Origin: Pseudomonadota bacterium
GTDB taxonomy: Bacteria > Pseudomonadota > Alphaproteobacteria > Kiloniellales > J153
DNA length: 19,771 nt
Assembly: GCA_022572105.1 (NCBI GenBank)
Contig: JACZWN010000039.1
Span: 1-19,771, forward strand
Direction: 5' to 3'
Part shown: positions 6,332 through 13,142 of the stretch, in pieces
How the letters are laid out: each line of letters begins with the position of its first letter
How positions within the stretch are numbered: the stretch's first letter is position 1
Notes under the pieces: generated by a model
Told to the model about the DNA's origin: nothing
Databases searched by the model: none
What the model saw: the letters and a program-made list of their open reading frames with translations, nothing else
Position numbers and translations under genes: made by a program

Positions 6332-6723
6332 TCCTCGGTCTCCTCCGCTTCGCCGGTTTCCTCGAGTTCCGCTGCTGCGCCGGCGCTCGAGACGATTCGG
6401 GTCATCAGGACAGGCCATGCAATTCCTGCAACGACAGCCGCTTGTAGCGTGGTTTCTAATATATGGAATGCCACTCCAAAGAATGAAACCACTGCCGCTC
6501 CCAAGCCCCAAATCGCAATGAACAAGGGTAACCTTGCCAAGCTGTGTGTCAACTTCAAGAAAGAATCGCGCGGAATTAAGCTAACCAAATAATCAACAAT
6601 GACAACAAACACTCCAATAATTCCGGACGAAATGGCGAACACAAGAAATGGGGAGTTGCTCTGTTCTGGAAGGGTGCCAGAGCCGGAAAAGAGGAATTCC
6701 AGAATCTGTTCGATGATTTGCAA
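6328..6723 (-). CDS. Unknown 131-aa membrane protein with three predicted TM segments, first gene of the island operon
   Basis: No named family is recognised. The protein starts with a short amphipathic stretch (MQIIEQILEFLFSGSG). Three hydrophobic segments follow, at about residues 26-50 (FLVFAISSGIIGVFVVIVDY), 65-87 (LPLFIAIWGLGAAVVSFFG) and 89-111 (LQAAVVAGIAWPVLM). The last 15 residues are strongly acidic (ELEETGEAEETEE). The start is TTG at 6723: an AAGGA motif lies 8 bases upstream, and no ATG offers a better site. The stop TGA overlaps the ATG of the next gene, implying translational coupling. The AT-rich codon choice differs from the surrounding chromosome and supports recent acquisition. 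Candidate roles are a membrane-anchored effector of a small defence or toxin system, or an inner-membrane scaffold; the sequence does not decide. Confidence 0.75.
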   Translation of the reverse strand: MQIIEQILEFLFSGSGTLPEQSNSPFLVFAISSGIIGVFVVIVDYLVSLIPRDSFLKLTHSLARLPLFIAIWGLGAAVVSFFGVAFHILETTLQAAVVAGIAWPVLMTRIVSSAGAAAELEETGEAEETEE

Positions 6724-6805
6724 AATAGGCGTCCTTAGAAACGCGAATCCCGGACAAATTTCCTAGTCGGTTGATACCATAATGCCGTCCGCGTGCATAG
6801 AGACT

Positions 6806-6818
6806 CCAGATTTTCTGG
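6806..6818. promoter_or_regulatory. Short inverted repeat upstream of the island operon
   Basis: CCAGA and TCTGG form perfect 5-bp arms around TTT in the 132-bp leader between the ligase stop and the TTG start at 6723. It could be an operator or a small hairpin. On the minus strand TTGCCA is followed, after 16 bases, by TATGCA, a weak promoter-like pair that would overlap it. Confidence 0.3.
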
Positions 6819-6855
6819 CAACGGTCATCAGTGTTACCACGGGATGGCAGATCGT

Positions 6856-7725
6856 CTACCCCATGCGCGCCGTGAGCGCCGGGCCGATCTCGGCCGGGGT
6901 GGCGACCACCGTGGCGCCGGCGGCCTCCAGCGCGGCGCGCTTGGCGGCGAAGGTGCCCTTGTCGCCGAGCACGATGGCGCCGGCGTGGCCCATGCGCTTG
7001 CCGGGCGGGGCGGCGGCGCCGGCGATGAAGGCGACCACCGGCTTGGTCATGCCTTGCGCGTAAGCCGCCGCGGCCTCCTCCATGGCGCCGCCGATCTCGC
7101 CGACGATGACCACGCTATCCGTGCCCCGGTCGCGGTCGAGCGCCACCAGCGCCTCGGCGATGGTGGTGCCCAGGATCGGGTCGCCGCCGATACCGATGAA
7201 GGCCGAGATGCCGAAGCCGGCGCCCACCAGGTCGAGGCACACCAGCGTGCCCAGGCTGCCGCTGCGCGAGACGACGCCGACCCGGCCGGGCTGGAAGACG
7301 CGGGCGTTGAAGGCCGGCATGAAGCCGAGGAAGCATTCGCCGGGCGTGACCGCGCCGGCGGTGTTGGGGCCGAGCACCTGGGCGCCGGCCTCGCGCGCGG
7401 CGGCGAGCAGATACATCACGTCCTGCACCGGCACGTGCTCGGTCAGGATGACCAGTTTCTCGATGCCGGCTTCGATGGCGTCGAGCGCGGCGCCCTTGAC
7501 CCCCATGGGCGGGATGAACAGCACCGAGGCGTCGATCGAACCTCTGCGCACGGCCTCGGCCGCGGAGCCGTAGACCGGCACGCCGCAGTGCTCGATGCCC
7601 GCCTTCCTCGGGTTGACCCCGCCCACGACCTTGGTGCCGTAGGCCTGCATGCGCTCGGTCCAGAACGTGCCCTGGCGCCCGGTAATGCCTTGAACCAGCA
7701 CGGTCTCGTGGCCGCGCACGATCAT
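6856..7725 (-). CDS. ADP-forming acyl-CoA ligase, alpha (CoA-binding) subunit, SucD-like; probably sulfoacetate-CoA ligase
   Basis: The 289 residues equal the usual SucD length. Features in order: Rossmann CoA-binding start VLVQGITGRQGTFW (9-22), VVGGVNPRKAG (33-43), LGPNTAGAVTPGECFLGFMP (118-137), GRVGVVSRSGSLG (147-159), GIGGDPILGT (178-187), E209 in VGEIGG, and the phosphorylated histidine H247 in GKRMGHAGAI. The residues that catalyse phosphate transfer are therefore present. The region around the CoA-thioester pocket differs from true SucD (NTAGAVTPGECFLGF instead of NCPGVITPGECKIGI), which suggests another acid substrate. Its ATG overlaps the stop of the beta subunit (ATGA). Downstream of a SauS-type dehydrogenase, the likely reaction is acid + ATP + CoA giving acyl-CoA + ADP, as in the SauCD enzymes of sulfoacetate users. 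It is not the housekeeping sucD, which normally sits with TCA genes. Confidence 0.85.
   Translation of the reverse strand: MIVRGHETVLVQGITGRQGTFWTERMQAYGTKVVGGVNPRKAGIEHCGVPVYGSAAEAVRRGSIDASVLFIPPMGVKGAALDAIEAGIEKLVILTEHVPVQDVMYLLAAAREAGAQVLGPNTAGAVTPGECFLGFMPAFNARVFQPGRVGVVSRSGSLGTLVCLDLVGAGFGISAFIGIGGDPILGTTIAEALVALDRDRGTDSVVIVGEIGGAMEEAAAAYAQGMTKPVVAFIAGAAAPPGKRMGHAGAIVLGDKGTFAAKRAALEAAGATVVATPAEIGPALTARMG
6858..6912. repeat. Direct repeat 2: native ligase alpha-subunit 3' end
   Basis: This is the gene-attached partner of the repeat at 5748-5802, offset by exactly 1110 bp, with 52 of 55 bases identical. It contains the last 18 codons of the alpha subunit and two bases of its TAG stop. Identity ends abruptly on both sides, which defines the repeat borders. 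Confidence 0.85.
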
Positions 7726-8849
7726 CGCGCGGCTTCGACGGCGGCTTTCACCGCGTCGTCCATGAGGTCGAAGGGCTCCAGGCCGAGGCGCGCGCGCAGC
7801 ATGGCGACCGCTTCCTCCTCGCCGGTGCCGTGGATCGAGAAGAACACCGGCAGGCTCGGTTTCAACTCGTCCCAGGCGTCGAGCACGCCCCCGGTCATGA
7901 CGTCGGTGCGCGCGACCGCGCCGCAGAAGTTGATCAGCAGGCTTTTCACCTTCGGGTTGGCGAGCACCAGCTTGAGCGCGGGCGTCGCCTTGACGTAGGC
8001 GTCGCCGCCGATCTCCAGGAAGTTGGCCGGCTCGCCGCCGTAGTGGCGGACCGCGTCGATGGTGGTCATGGTCAGCCCGGCGCCGTTGGCGAGCACGCCG
8101 ACCGAGCCGTCGAGCTCGATGAAGCGCAGGCCGATCGCGCGCGCCTCGGTCTCGAGGTCGGTCAGGACCTCCGGCGTGCCGTTCGCGGCGAGCTCCGCTT
8201 GGCGCGGCAGCGCCGAATCGTCGAGCACGAATTTGCAATCGAGCGCCACCAGCCCGCCGTCCTCGGCGCGCGCCAGCGGGTTGATCTCCAGGAGCTCGGC
8301 GTCGTTGTCGCGGTAGGCCCTATAGAGTTTCTCCAGCACCTCGGTCACGGCCGCGGCGGCCGCGCCGTCCAGCCCGAGGCCGGCGAGCCCCCGTTCCACG
8401 TCGGCGCGCGCCGGCCCGCGCCGGATGTCGATGGGCAGGCGCAAAAGCGCATCCGGCCGGGTCGCGGCCAACTCCTCCACCTCGATGCCGCCCATGGCGG
8501 AGAACAGCAGCAGGGGGCCCTTCGACTCCGGGTCGTTGAGCGCGGCGGCGTAGTACTCGGCCGCGATCGGGACCTGGGCCTCGACCAGCACCCGCGCGAC
8601 GCGGTGGCCACCGATCTCCATGCCGAGGATTTCACTTGCCGCCGCGGCCGCCTCCTCGGGCGTTGCGGCGCGCTTGATGCCGCCGGCCTTGCCGCGCTTG
8701 CCGGTCGGCACCTGCGCCTTGACGACGCAGGCGCCGATGCGCCGGGCGATCGCTTCGGCCGCGTCGGCGCTCGCCGCGACCGCGCCCGGCGGCGTCGCGA
8801 TCCCCGCCGCCGCGAGCAGGGGCTTGGCGGCGTGTTCCTCGAAGTTCAT
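7722..8849 (-). CDS. ADP-forming acyl-CoA ligase, beta (ATP-grasp) subunit, SucC-like; probably sulfoacetate-CoA ligase
   Basis: The 375-residue protein follows the SucC plan. It has MNFEEHAAKPLLAAAGI at the start, nucleotide-loop VVKAQVPTGKRGKAGGIK (42-59), magnesium-binding AELLEINPLA with ALDCKFVLDD, then the C-terminal half VGVLANGAGLTM and GGEPANFLEIGGDA, and INFCGAVARTDVMTGG where SucC has the IFGGI segment. It binds ATP/Mg and passes phosphate to the alpha-subunit histidine. The ATG at 8849 comes 6 bases after the stop of the dehydrogenase gene, and its end overlaps the alpha-subunit start, so all three are cotranscribed. Divergence from SucC in the substrate half argues for a non-succinate acid. 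Sulfoacetate is the best guess from context; malate- or other dicarboxylate-CoA ligases remain possible. Confidence 0.85.
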   Translation of the reverse strand: MNFEEHAAKPLLAAAGIATPPGAVAASADAAEAIARRIGACVVKAQVPTGKRGKAGGIKRAATPEEAAAAASEILGMEIGGHRVARVLVEAQVPIAAEYYAAALNDPESKGPLLLFSAMGGIEVEELAATRPDALLRLPIDIRRGPARADVERGLAGLGLDGAAAAAVTEVLEKLYRAYRDNDAELLEINPLARAEDGGLVALDCKFVLDDSALPRQAELAANGTPEVLTDLETEARAIGLRFIELDGSVGVLANGAGLTMTTIDAVRHYGGEPANFLEIGGDAYVKATPALKLVLANPKVKSLLINFCGAVARTDVMTGGVLDAWDELKPSLPVFFSIHGTGEEEAVAMLRARLGLEPFDLMDDAVKAAVEAAR

Positions 8850-8855
8850 CGCGCC

Positions 8856-10295
8856 CTATTTTCCGTATTTGGCCCAGTAGGGGCCGAACAGCTCTTCCTC
8901 GGACGGCCGGTCCTCGGGGATCGTGGTCACCAGGTGCGTGAGATTGACGAAGTGGCGCCAGTTCAGGTTGCCCGAGATCGAGTTGCCGCCCCAGGTGCCG
9001 CAACCCATGGAGAGCGTGAACTCGAGCCCGTTGTCGAAGGAACCGCCGTTGCCGAAGGTGTGCGCCTGGTTGACCAGCACGCGCACGACGTCGATCTCCT
9101 CGGCGAGCGCGCGGGCGTGGTCCATGTCGTGCGTGTGGATGCCGACCGAATGGCCGGCGCCCTGATAGGCCAGGATCTCGCGGACGACACGCTTGGCCGC
9201 GGCGAAGTCCTTGGCCCGGTAGACCGTGAGCACGAGGCAGAGCTTCTCGCCCGAGAAGGGATGCTCGGGCCCGGCGCCGTCGTCCTCGACCATGAAGAAT
9301 TTCGCGCCCGCGGCCTCGGGCGGCAACCCCGCGCCGCGCGCGAAGACATCCGCGTCCTTGGCGATCAGCTCCCGGTTCAGCTTGCCGTCCGTCCACAGGG
9401 CCCGGGCGATGCACGCGCGCGCCTCGGCGTTCGCCAGGTAGCCGCCCGCGTCCTCGAGCGCCGCGACCGCGGCGTCGTAAACCTGGTCCAGGATCACCAC
9501 CGCGTTCTCCGAGGAGCACGAGGTCGCATTGTCGAAGATCTTGGACCGGCAAATCTTGGCCGCGGCATCGGCGAGATCGGCGCTGGTATCGATCACCACC
9601 GGCACGTTGCCGGTGCCGACCCCGATCGCCGGCGTGCCGCTCGAATAGGCCCGGCGCACGTTGTTCTGGCTGCCGGTGCAGACCACCAGGTCGGCCGCCT
9701 CCATGAGCGCCTGGCTGGCCTCACGGGTCACCGGCTGGGGCAGCACCTGGACCAGATCGGCGGGCAGGCCGGTCTTGTCCAACTCCGCGCGCGCGAAGGC
9801 GACGACGCGCGCGGTGGTCGACCAGCCGGCCGGCGAGGGCGCGATGATCACCGCGTTGCGGCCCTTGAGCGCCATCATCGCCTTGTTGATGGGCGTCGCC
9901 GCCGGGTTGGTCGAGGGTGTGATCGCGGCGACCACGCCGACCGGCTTGGCGTAGATCACCAGGCCGCGGGCCCTGTCCTCCTCGATCGCGCCGACCGAGC
10001 GCGCGCGCAGCAGATCGCGCAAGGTGCCGAAGGTCTTGCGCTGGTTCTTGACGACCTTGTCCGCGGCGTTGCCGAGGCCGGTGTCGGCGACCGCCATCTC
10101 GGCCAGCGCGCGCGCGTGCTCGGGCTTGTAGAGCGCCCAGGCCAGCGCGCGCACCGCGTCGTCGACGCGGTCCTGGTCGGCGCCGGCGAAGTCCGCCATG
10201 GCGGCCCGCGCCTTGGCGACCAGCTTGGCGACGGTGGCCGGCGCGGGGTCGCCCTCCCGCGGCCGGCTCTCGGACTCGACGGCGTGTTGGCTCAT
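8856..10295 (-). CDS. sauS: CoA-acylating aldehyde dehydrogenase, probable sulfoacetaldehyde dehydrogenase (acylating)
   Basis: The 479-residue protein is an acylating aldehyde dehydrogenase. It has AKPVGVVAAITPSTNPAA (116-133), the cofactor segment PAIGVGTGNVPVVID (222-236), and the catalytic cysteine C260 in DNATSCSSENAVV, where the CSSEN context is typical of acetaldehyde/sulfoacetaldehyde CoA enzymes. HTFGNGGSFDNGLEFTLSMG, CGTWGGNS and HFVNLTHLVT near the end fit the SauS/EutE-like group. It interconverts an aldehyde and its acyl-CoA with NAD(P)H. The SauS assignment comes from overall motif similarity and from the ligase pair that follows. EutE-type acetaldehyde dehydrogenase is the alternative, but no ethanolamine or microcompartment genes are present. 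The ATG at 10295 is preceded by GAGAGGA at good spacing; the long upstream frame extension lacks homology. It is the first gene of the operon. Confidence 0.8.
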   Translation of the reverse strand: MSQHAVESESRPREGDPAPATVAKLVAKARAAMADFAGADQDRVDDAVRALAWALYKPEHARALAEMAVADTGLGNAADKVVKNQRKTFGTLRDLLRARSVGAIEEDRARGLVIYAKPVGVVAAITPSTNPAATPINKAMMALKGRNAVIIAPSPAGWSTTARVVAFARAELDKTGLPADLVQVLPQPVTREASQALMEAADLVVCTGSQNNVRRAYSSGTPAIGVGTGNVPVVIDTSADLADAAAKICRSKIFDNATSCSSENAVVILDQVYDAAVAALEDAGGYLANAEARACIARALWTDGKLNRELIAKDADVFARGAGLPPEAAGAKFFMVEDDGAGPEHPFSGEKLCLVLTVYRAKDFAAAKRVVREILAYQGAGHSVGIHTHDMDHARALAEEIDVVRVLVNQAHTFGNGGSFDNGLEFTLSMGCGTWGGNSISGNLNWRHFVNLTHLVTTIPEDRPSEEELFGPYWAKYGK

Positions 10296-10958
10296 GACGG
10301 CTGGTCCTCTCGTCGCGCGGGCCTCAAGCGGCCAGTTTCGCGGCCTTTCCGACAGCTTGATAGATGTTGTAGGCGGCCGTGGCAATCGCCAGGGCGGGCA
10401 AGGGCGTGATGATCCGTGACCACAGGTTCCGTCCTCCCCGTCGAAATCGCAGTTGCCTTGCACCCGAAACCTGTCTCCGGGGCCGTCGGGCAAGAATAGG
10501 GTTCGGACCCGCGATCCGCCCGCGCGACGGGGCGCGGTTTTGCGGTATTTTACAACAGTATGCCGGGCCCCGAAAATTTTGGTACGAGGGAAGCGCGGCG
10601 GCCCAAGGGCCGTTGGGGCGCCACGCCGAAGCTCGGTAGTGTCTCAGTTCGAAATCCTGCCGAAAAATCGCCGGAACATTGGCTTTTCAGCAACTCATGT
10701 CGGCTTTGCGCCCAACGGTAGACCTGGGCGCACGGTCACCGGCACAGCCGCTTTTGACCCCGAGCAGACGAATCGCCGCGATGGCCCGTCATGGCCGCTC
10801 AGCAGCACGTGGCGGATAACGGCGGGCCAAGATTCAGATCCAACGCCGACGCATCTTGTGACTAATCACGCGAGCCTCCTTCGGCACGACGACGACGCCC
10901 TCGAAGCGGCCCGGCACGCCGATGCGATTCTCGAGAAGGGCGACGTGGAGGGCCATGC
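10296..10958. other. Intergenic region of 663 bp, no intact gene
   Basis: The region lies between the dehydrogenase start and the 3' end of the EamA transporter gene, both on the minus strand. I see only scraps. One is a minus-strand open frame ending at 10324 whose last 34 residues (from LWSRIITPLPALAIATAAY to KAAKLAA) look like a membrane helix and tail but have no start codon. Another is a plus-strand fragment (about 10880-10963, AARHADAILEKGDVEGHA) that recalls small rhizobial hypothetical proteins. TAAAAT on the minus strand near 10546-10551, just downstream of a GGGCCC-containing stretch, may be part of a promoter for the operon. No clear terminator is visible. Confidence 0.45.
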
Positions 10959-11888
10959 TTACGCCGGGCGGCGGGAAGCTCTGCGTTCCCGAAGAATTAT
11001 CACCATCCCGGCACCAACGATGAACACCACCCCGGGGAAAATACGTTGCACCGGCCATTCGCTGAATACGATCCAGCCGATCACCAGCGCCGACAGAACG
11101 CCGAAATACTCGAATGGAGCGAGAAGCGAAGCTGGCGTGCGCCGATAGGCGAGCGTGAGAAAATAGACCCCGAAGCCACCAAAGCCACCCAGTAGCAGCG
11201 CGAAACCCAGATCGATGAAAACCTCCGCCGCGGACCCATCGGGCATGACGGCATCGGCGGTGGTGAGCAAGAGTATCAAGCTGCCCGCGATGGCGCCCGC
11301 TTGGGCGTAAAGGTTGATCGCCGCATGGGAGGCGCTCTGGTCGAATCTTCGCGTCAACACCAGGGAGTTCGCATAGAAGAACGCCGCCACCGCCGGCAGG
11401 ATGCCGGACCACGTGAATACCTCGGTGCCGGGGCCGACGACGAGCACCACGCCGACGAAACCACCCAGCACCGCGCCCCAACGCCAGATGCCAACCCGCT
11501 CGCCCAGCCAGGGTATCGCCAGCATGGTGATGAACAAGGGTCCGGAATAGGCAATGACGGCAACGGTGGCAAGTTCGAGGTACTGGTACGACCCATAGAG
11601 CGCCAGTTGGGCCACCGCCACCATCAGCCCTCGGGCCAGCCCCAGCCGCCATTGCCGCAAACGGATCGAATCAAGGTTGATCCGCCCCCGCGCCTCCCAC
11701 AGCAGAATCGAGAAGGTCGGCAGCAAGCCAAAGAGATTACGGGCCACTGAAATTTGTTGGGCGGGGTATCGTTCAATCAGATGCTTTGCTATCGCGCCCA
11801 TGCAGTCCAGCAAGACGATTCCGGCCAGCAGCATGGCCACGCTATGCAGAACTGCGCGCCCGTCGGCGTCGGCACCTGTTCTGGTCAC
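10959..11888 (-). CDS. EamA/DMT-superfamily transporter
   Basis: The 309-residue protein is almost entirely hydrophobic, with about ten membrane segments arranged as two EamA repeats. The first repeat includes LLAGIVLLDCMGAIAKHLIERYPAQQ and the marker YQYLELATVAVIAYSGPLF ahead of WLGERVGIWRW. The second includes SLVLTRRF, then FGVYFLTLAYRRTPASLLAPFEYFGV and IGWIVFSEWP. Such proteins usually export or import small metabolites, amino acids or drugs across the inner membrane; the substrate cannot be read. GTG at 11888 is preferred because AAAGGAT lies 7 bases upstream and it starts just before the first helix; the longer frame adds a charged non-homologous head. It follows the same direction as the sulfonate operon but 660 bp upstream of it, so cotranscription is doubtful. 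Confidence 0.85.
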   Translation of the reverse strand: MTRTGADADGRAVLHSVAMLLAGIVLLDCMGAIAKHLIERYPAQQISVARNLFGLLPTFSILLWEARGRINLDSIRLRQWRLGLARGLMVAVAQLALYGSYQYLELATVAVIAYSGPLFITMLAIPWLGERVGIWRWGAVLGGFVGVVLVVGPGTEVFTWSGILPAVAAFFYANSLVLTRRFDQSASHAAINLYAQAGAIAGSLILLLTTADAVMPDGSAAEVFIDLGFALLLGGFGGFGVYFLTLAYRRTPASLLAPFEYFGVLSALVIGWIVFSEWPVQRIFPGVVFIVGAGMVIILRERRASRRPA

Positions 11889-12294
11889 GAGATGATCCTT
11901 TCGCTCGCCATAAGCCTGTTCCTCGTCGAATAGCTCTCGAGGGCACCGTCGCTCCAACACGCCCGGAAAAGCGAAGCTGGATCCGTCGTTTGAAGACCGC
12001 GGCGAGCGGAAGGTCAAGAACATTGTCGAACCAATCCGGATGTACCGGGCAGCCTCGAGGCACGCCCCATTGATTTTTATTTTTGGCTAAGAACGGCGGT
12101 TCGGCCATGTCTTTATCGATGATTGCTTGCCGCCGAAAAGCCGACATACGCTTCCGCTTCGTGCTTTCGAGCCACGTCAATTTTCAAACCGGGACACGAC
12201 CCGAAGCTCGATCCAGTTGCCGCGCACGGCCACGCGTTGTACGGCTATCTGCCAACGGACCGAGGCTTCGAGGCGGCGGACCCCTGGCGGACCC
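11889..12294. other. Divergent intergenic region between the EamA and TSUP transporter genes
   Basis: The 406-bp gap must hold the promoters of both divergent transporters. GC content drops around 12065-12090 (TTGATTTTTATTTTTGGC), the likeliest promoter zone. No ORF here has recognisable homology or convincing composition, and I could not assign promoter boxes confidently. Confidence 0.4.
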
Positions 12295-13044
12295 ATGAAC
12301 GACTTCGACATCGCGACGCTTGCTTTGCTCGCGCTCGGGCTGGTCGCCGGCGGCGTGACCAAGGGCTTTGCCGGGAGCGGTCTTCCGACCGTTTCGGTGG
12401 CATCCATGGCCGTCGTCATCGATGTGCCCACCGCGGTCGCGCTGATGCCGATCCCGCTTCTGGTCGCCAACGCCCGCCAGGCGTTTCGCGGCGGCTACAT
12501 GCGCAACGCCATGCGGCGCTTCTGGCCGCTGCTGGTGTGCCTGCCGTTCGGCACGGTCCTCGGGGTCAAAGTGCTGACCGGCATCGATGCGCGCACCGTG
12601 AGCGGTCTCGTCGGCGCGATCGTGGTCGCCTTCGCGCTGCTCAGCCAGGTCCGTTTCGAGTGGCGGGTGTCTGCGCGCCGCGACCGTCAGCTCCAGCCGT
12701 TGGTCGGCCTGGGTGCCGGGGTCATCGGTGGGATCTCGAGCATCTTCGCGCCGCTCATCGTCATGCACTTGATGTCCCTGCGCCTGCCCAAGGACGAATT
12801 CGTGGGCACCGTCGGCCTCGCCTATCTGGTCGGCATCGTGCCGATGATACTGGCGCTGGCGGCCTTCGGCCGGTTGGGGCAGACGGAGACGCTCTGGGGC
12901 GCCGCCGCGGTGGTCCCGGTTCTCGCCGGCATGTTTCTGGGCGAGCGCTTGCGCGGCCGCTTCTCCGAGACCCTGTTCCGCCGCTGCTTACTCGTTCTCC
13001 TGCTCTTGGCCGGCCTCAACCTGATCGTCCAGGCGTTCGCCTGA
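12295..13044 (+). CDS. TSUP-family (TauE/SafE) membrane exporter
   Basis: The 249-residue protein has seven to eight hydrophobic segments in the two-repeat TSUP arrangement. The first repeat motif is VAGGVTKGFAGSGLPTVSVA, with VPTAVALMPIPLLVANARQ and the following RGGYM and WPLLVCLPFGTVLGVKVL. The second repeat begins LGAGVIGGISSIFAPLIVMHLM, with FVGTVGLAYLVGIVPM. Members such as TauE and SafE export sulfite, sulfoacetate or related organosulfur anions. In this window that role fits the neighbouring SauS-type dehydrogenase and acyl-CoA ligase: a sulfonate-degrading or sulfoacetate-excreting cell needs such an exporter. The ATG at 12295 is chosen because it starts immediately before the first helix; upstream in-frame sequence is not protein-like. 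The ribosome site is weak (GGCGGA). Confidence 0.85.
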   Translation: MNDFDIATLALLALGLVAGGVTKGFAGSGLPTVSVASMAVVIDVPTAVALMPIPLLVANARQAFRGGYMRNAMRRFWPLLVCLPFGTVLGVKVLTGIDARTVSGLVGAIVVAFALLSQVRFEWRVSARRDRQLQPLVGLGAGVIGGISSIFAPLIVMHLMSLRLPKDEFVGTVGLAYLVGIVPMILALAAFGRLGQTETLWGAAAVVPVLAGMFLGERLRGRFSETLFRRCLLVLLLLAGLNLIVQAFA

Positions 13045-13074
13045 ACCGCCGCCTCGCCCGCGTTTGACCCAAGA

Positions 13075-13094
13075 GCGCTCGCCAAAGCGGGCGC
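13075..13094 (+). terminator. Stem-loop after the TSUP exporter gene
   Basis: GCGCTCGC and GCGGGCGC pair over 8 bp (one G-U pair) around a CAAA loop, 31 bases after the exporter stop. No T tract follows, so it would be a weak or Rho-assisted terminator, or it may simply insulate the amidohydrolase gene that starts at 13143. Confidence 0.35.
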
Positions 13095-13142
13095 GGTGAA
13101 TTAGGTTGGGCCGTAGTGACAAAGTAATTTTAGGGGGAACCC

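Larger units (their letters stand above)
5748..6912. mobile_element. Small AT-richer genomic island at the 3' end of the ligase gene
   Basis: About 1.05 kb of visibly lower GC content lies between two 55-bp direct repeats that duplicate the last codons of the acyl-CoA ligase alpha subunit. This is the architecture left by site-specific or homologous insertion into a gene 3' end that restores the coding sequence. The segment holds two overlapping unknown genes on the minus strand and no recognisable integrase, transposase or terminal inverted repeat. It may be a cargo remnant whose integrase was lost, or a passively acquired segment recombined through the shared gene end. Codon use inside, with many AT-ending codons, contrasts with both neighbours. 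Confidence 0.55.

Noticed and set aside
7830..10409. Plus-strand open frame of 859 codons opposite the sulfonate operon
   Set aside because: Composition is typical of an antisense frame in GC-rich coding DNA, and three well-supported genes occupy the other strand.
10324..10425. Small membrane peptide ending at 10324 on the minus strand
   Set aside because: The translation looks helical, but there is no start codon or ribosome site in frame.
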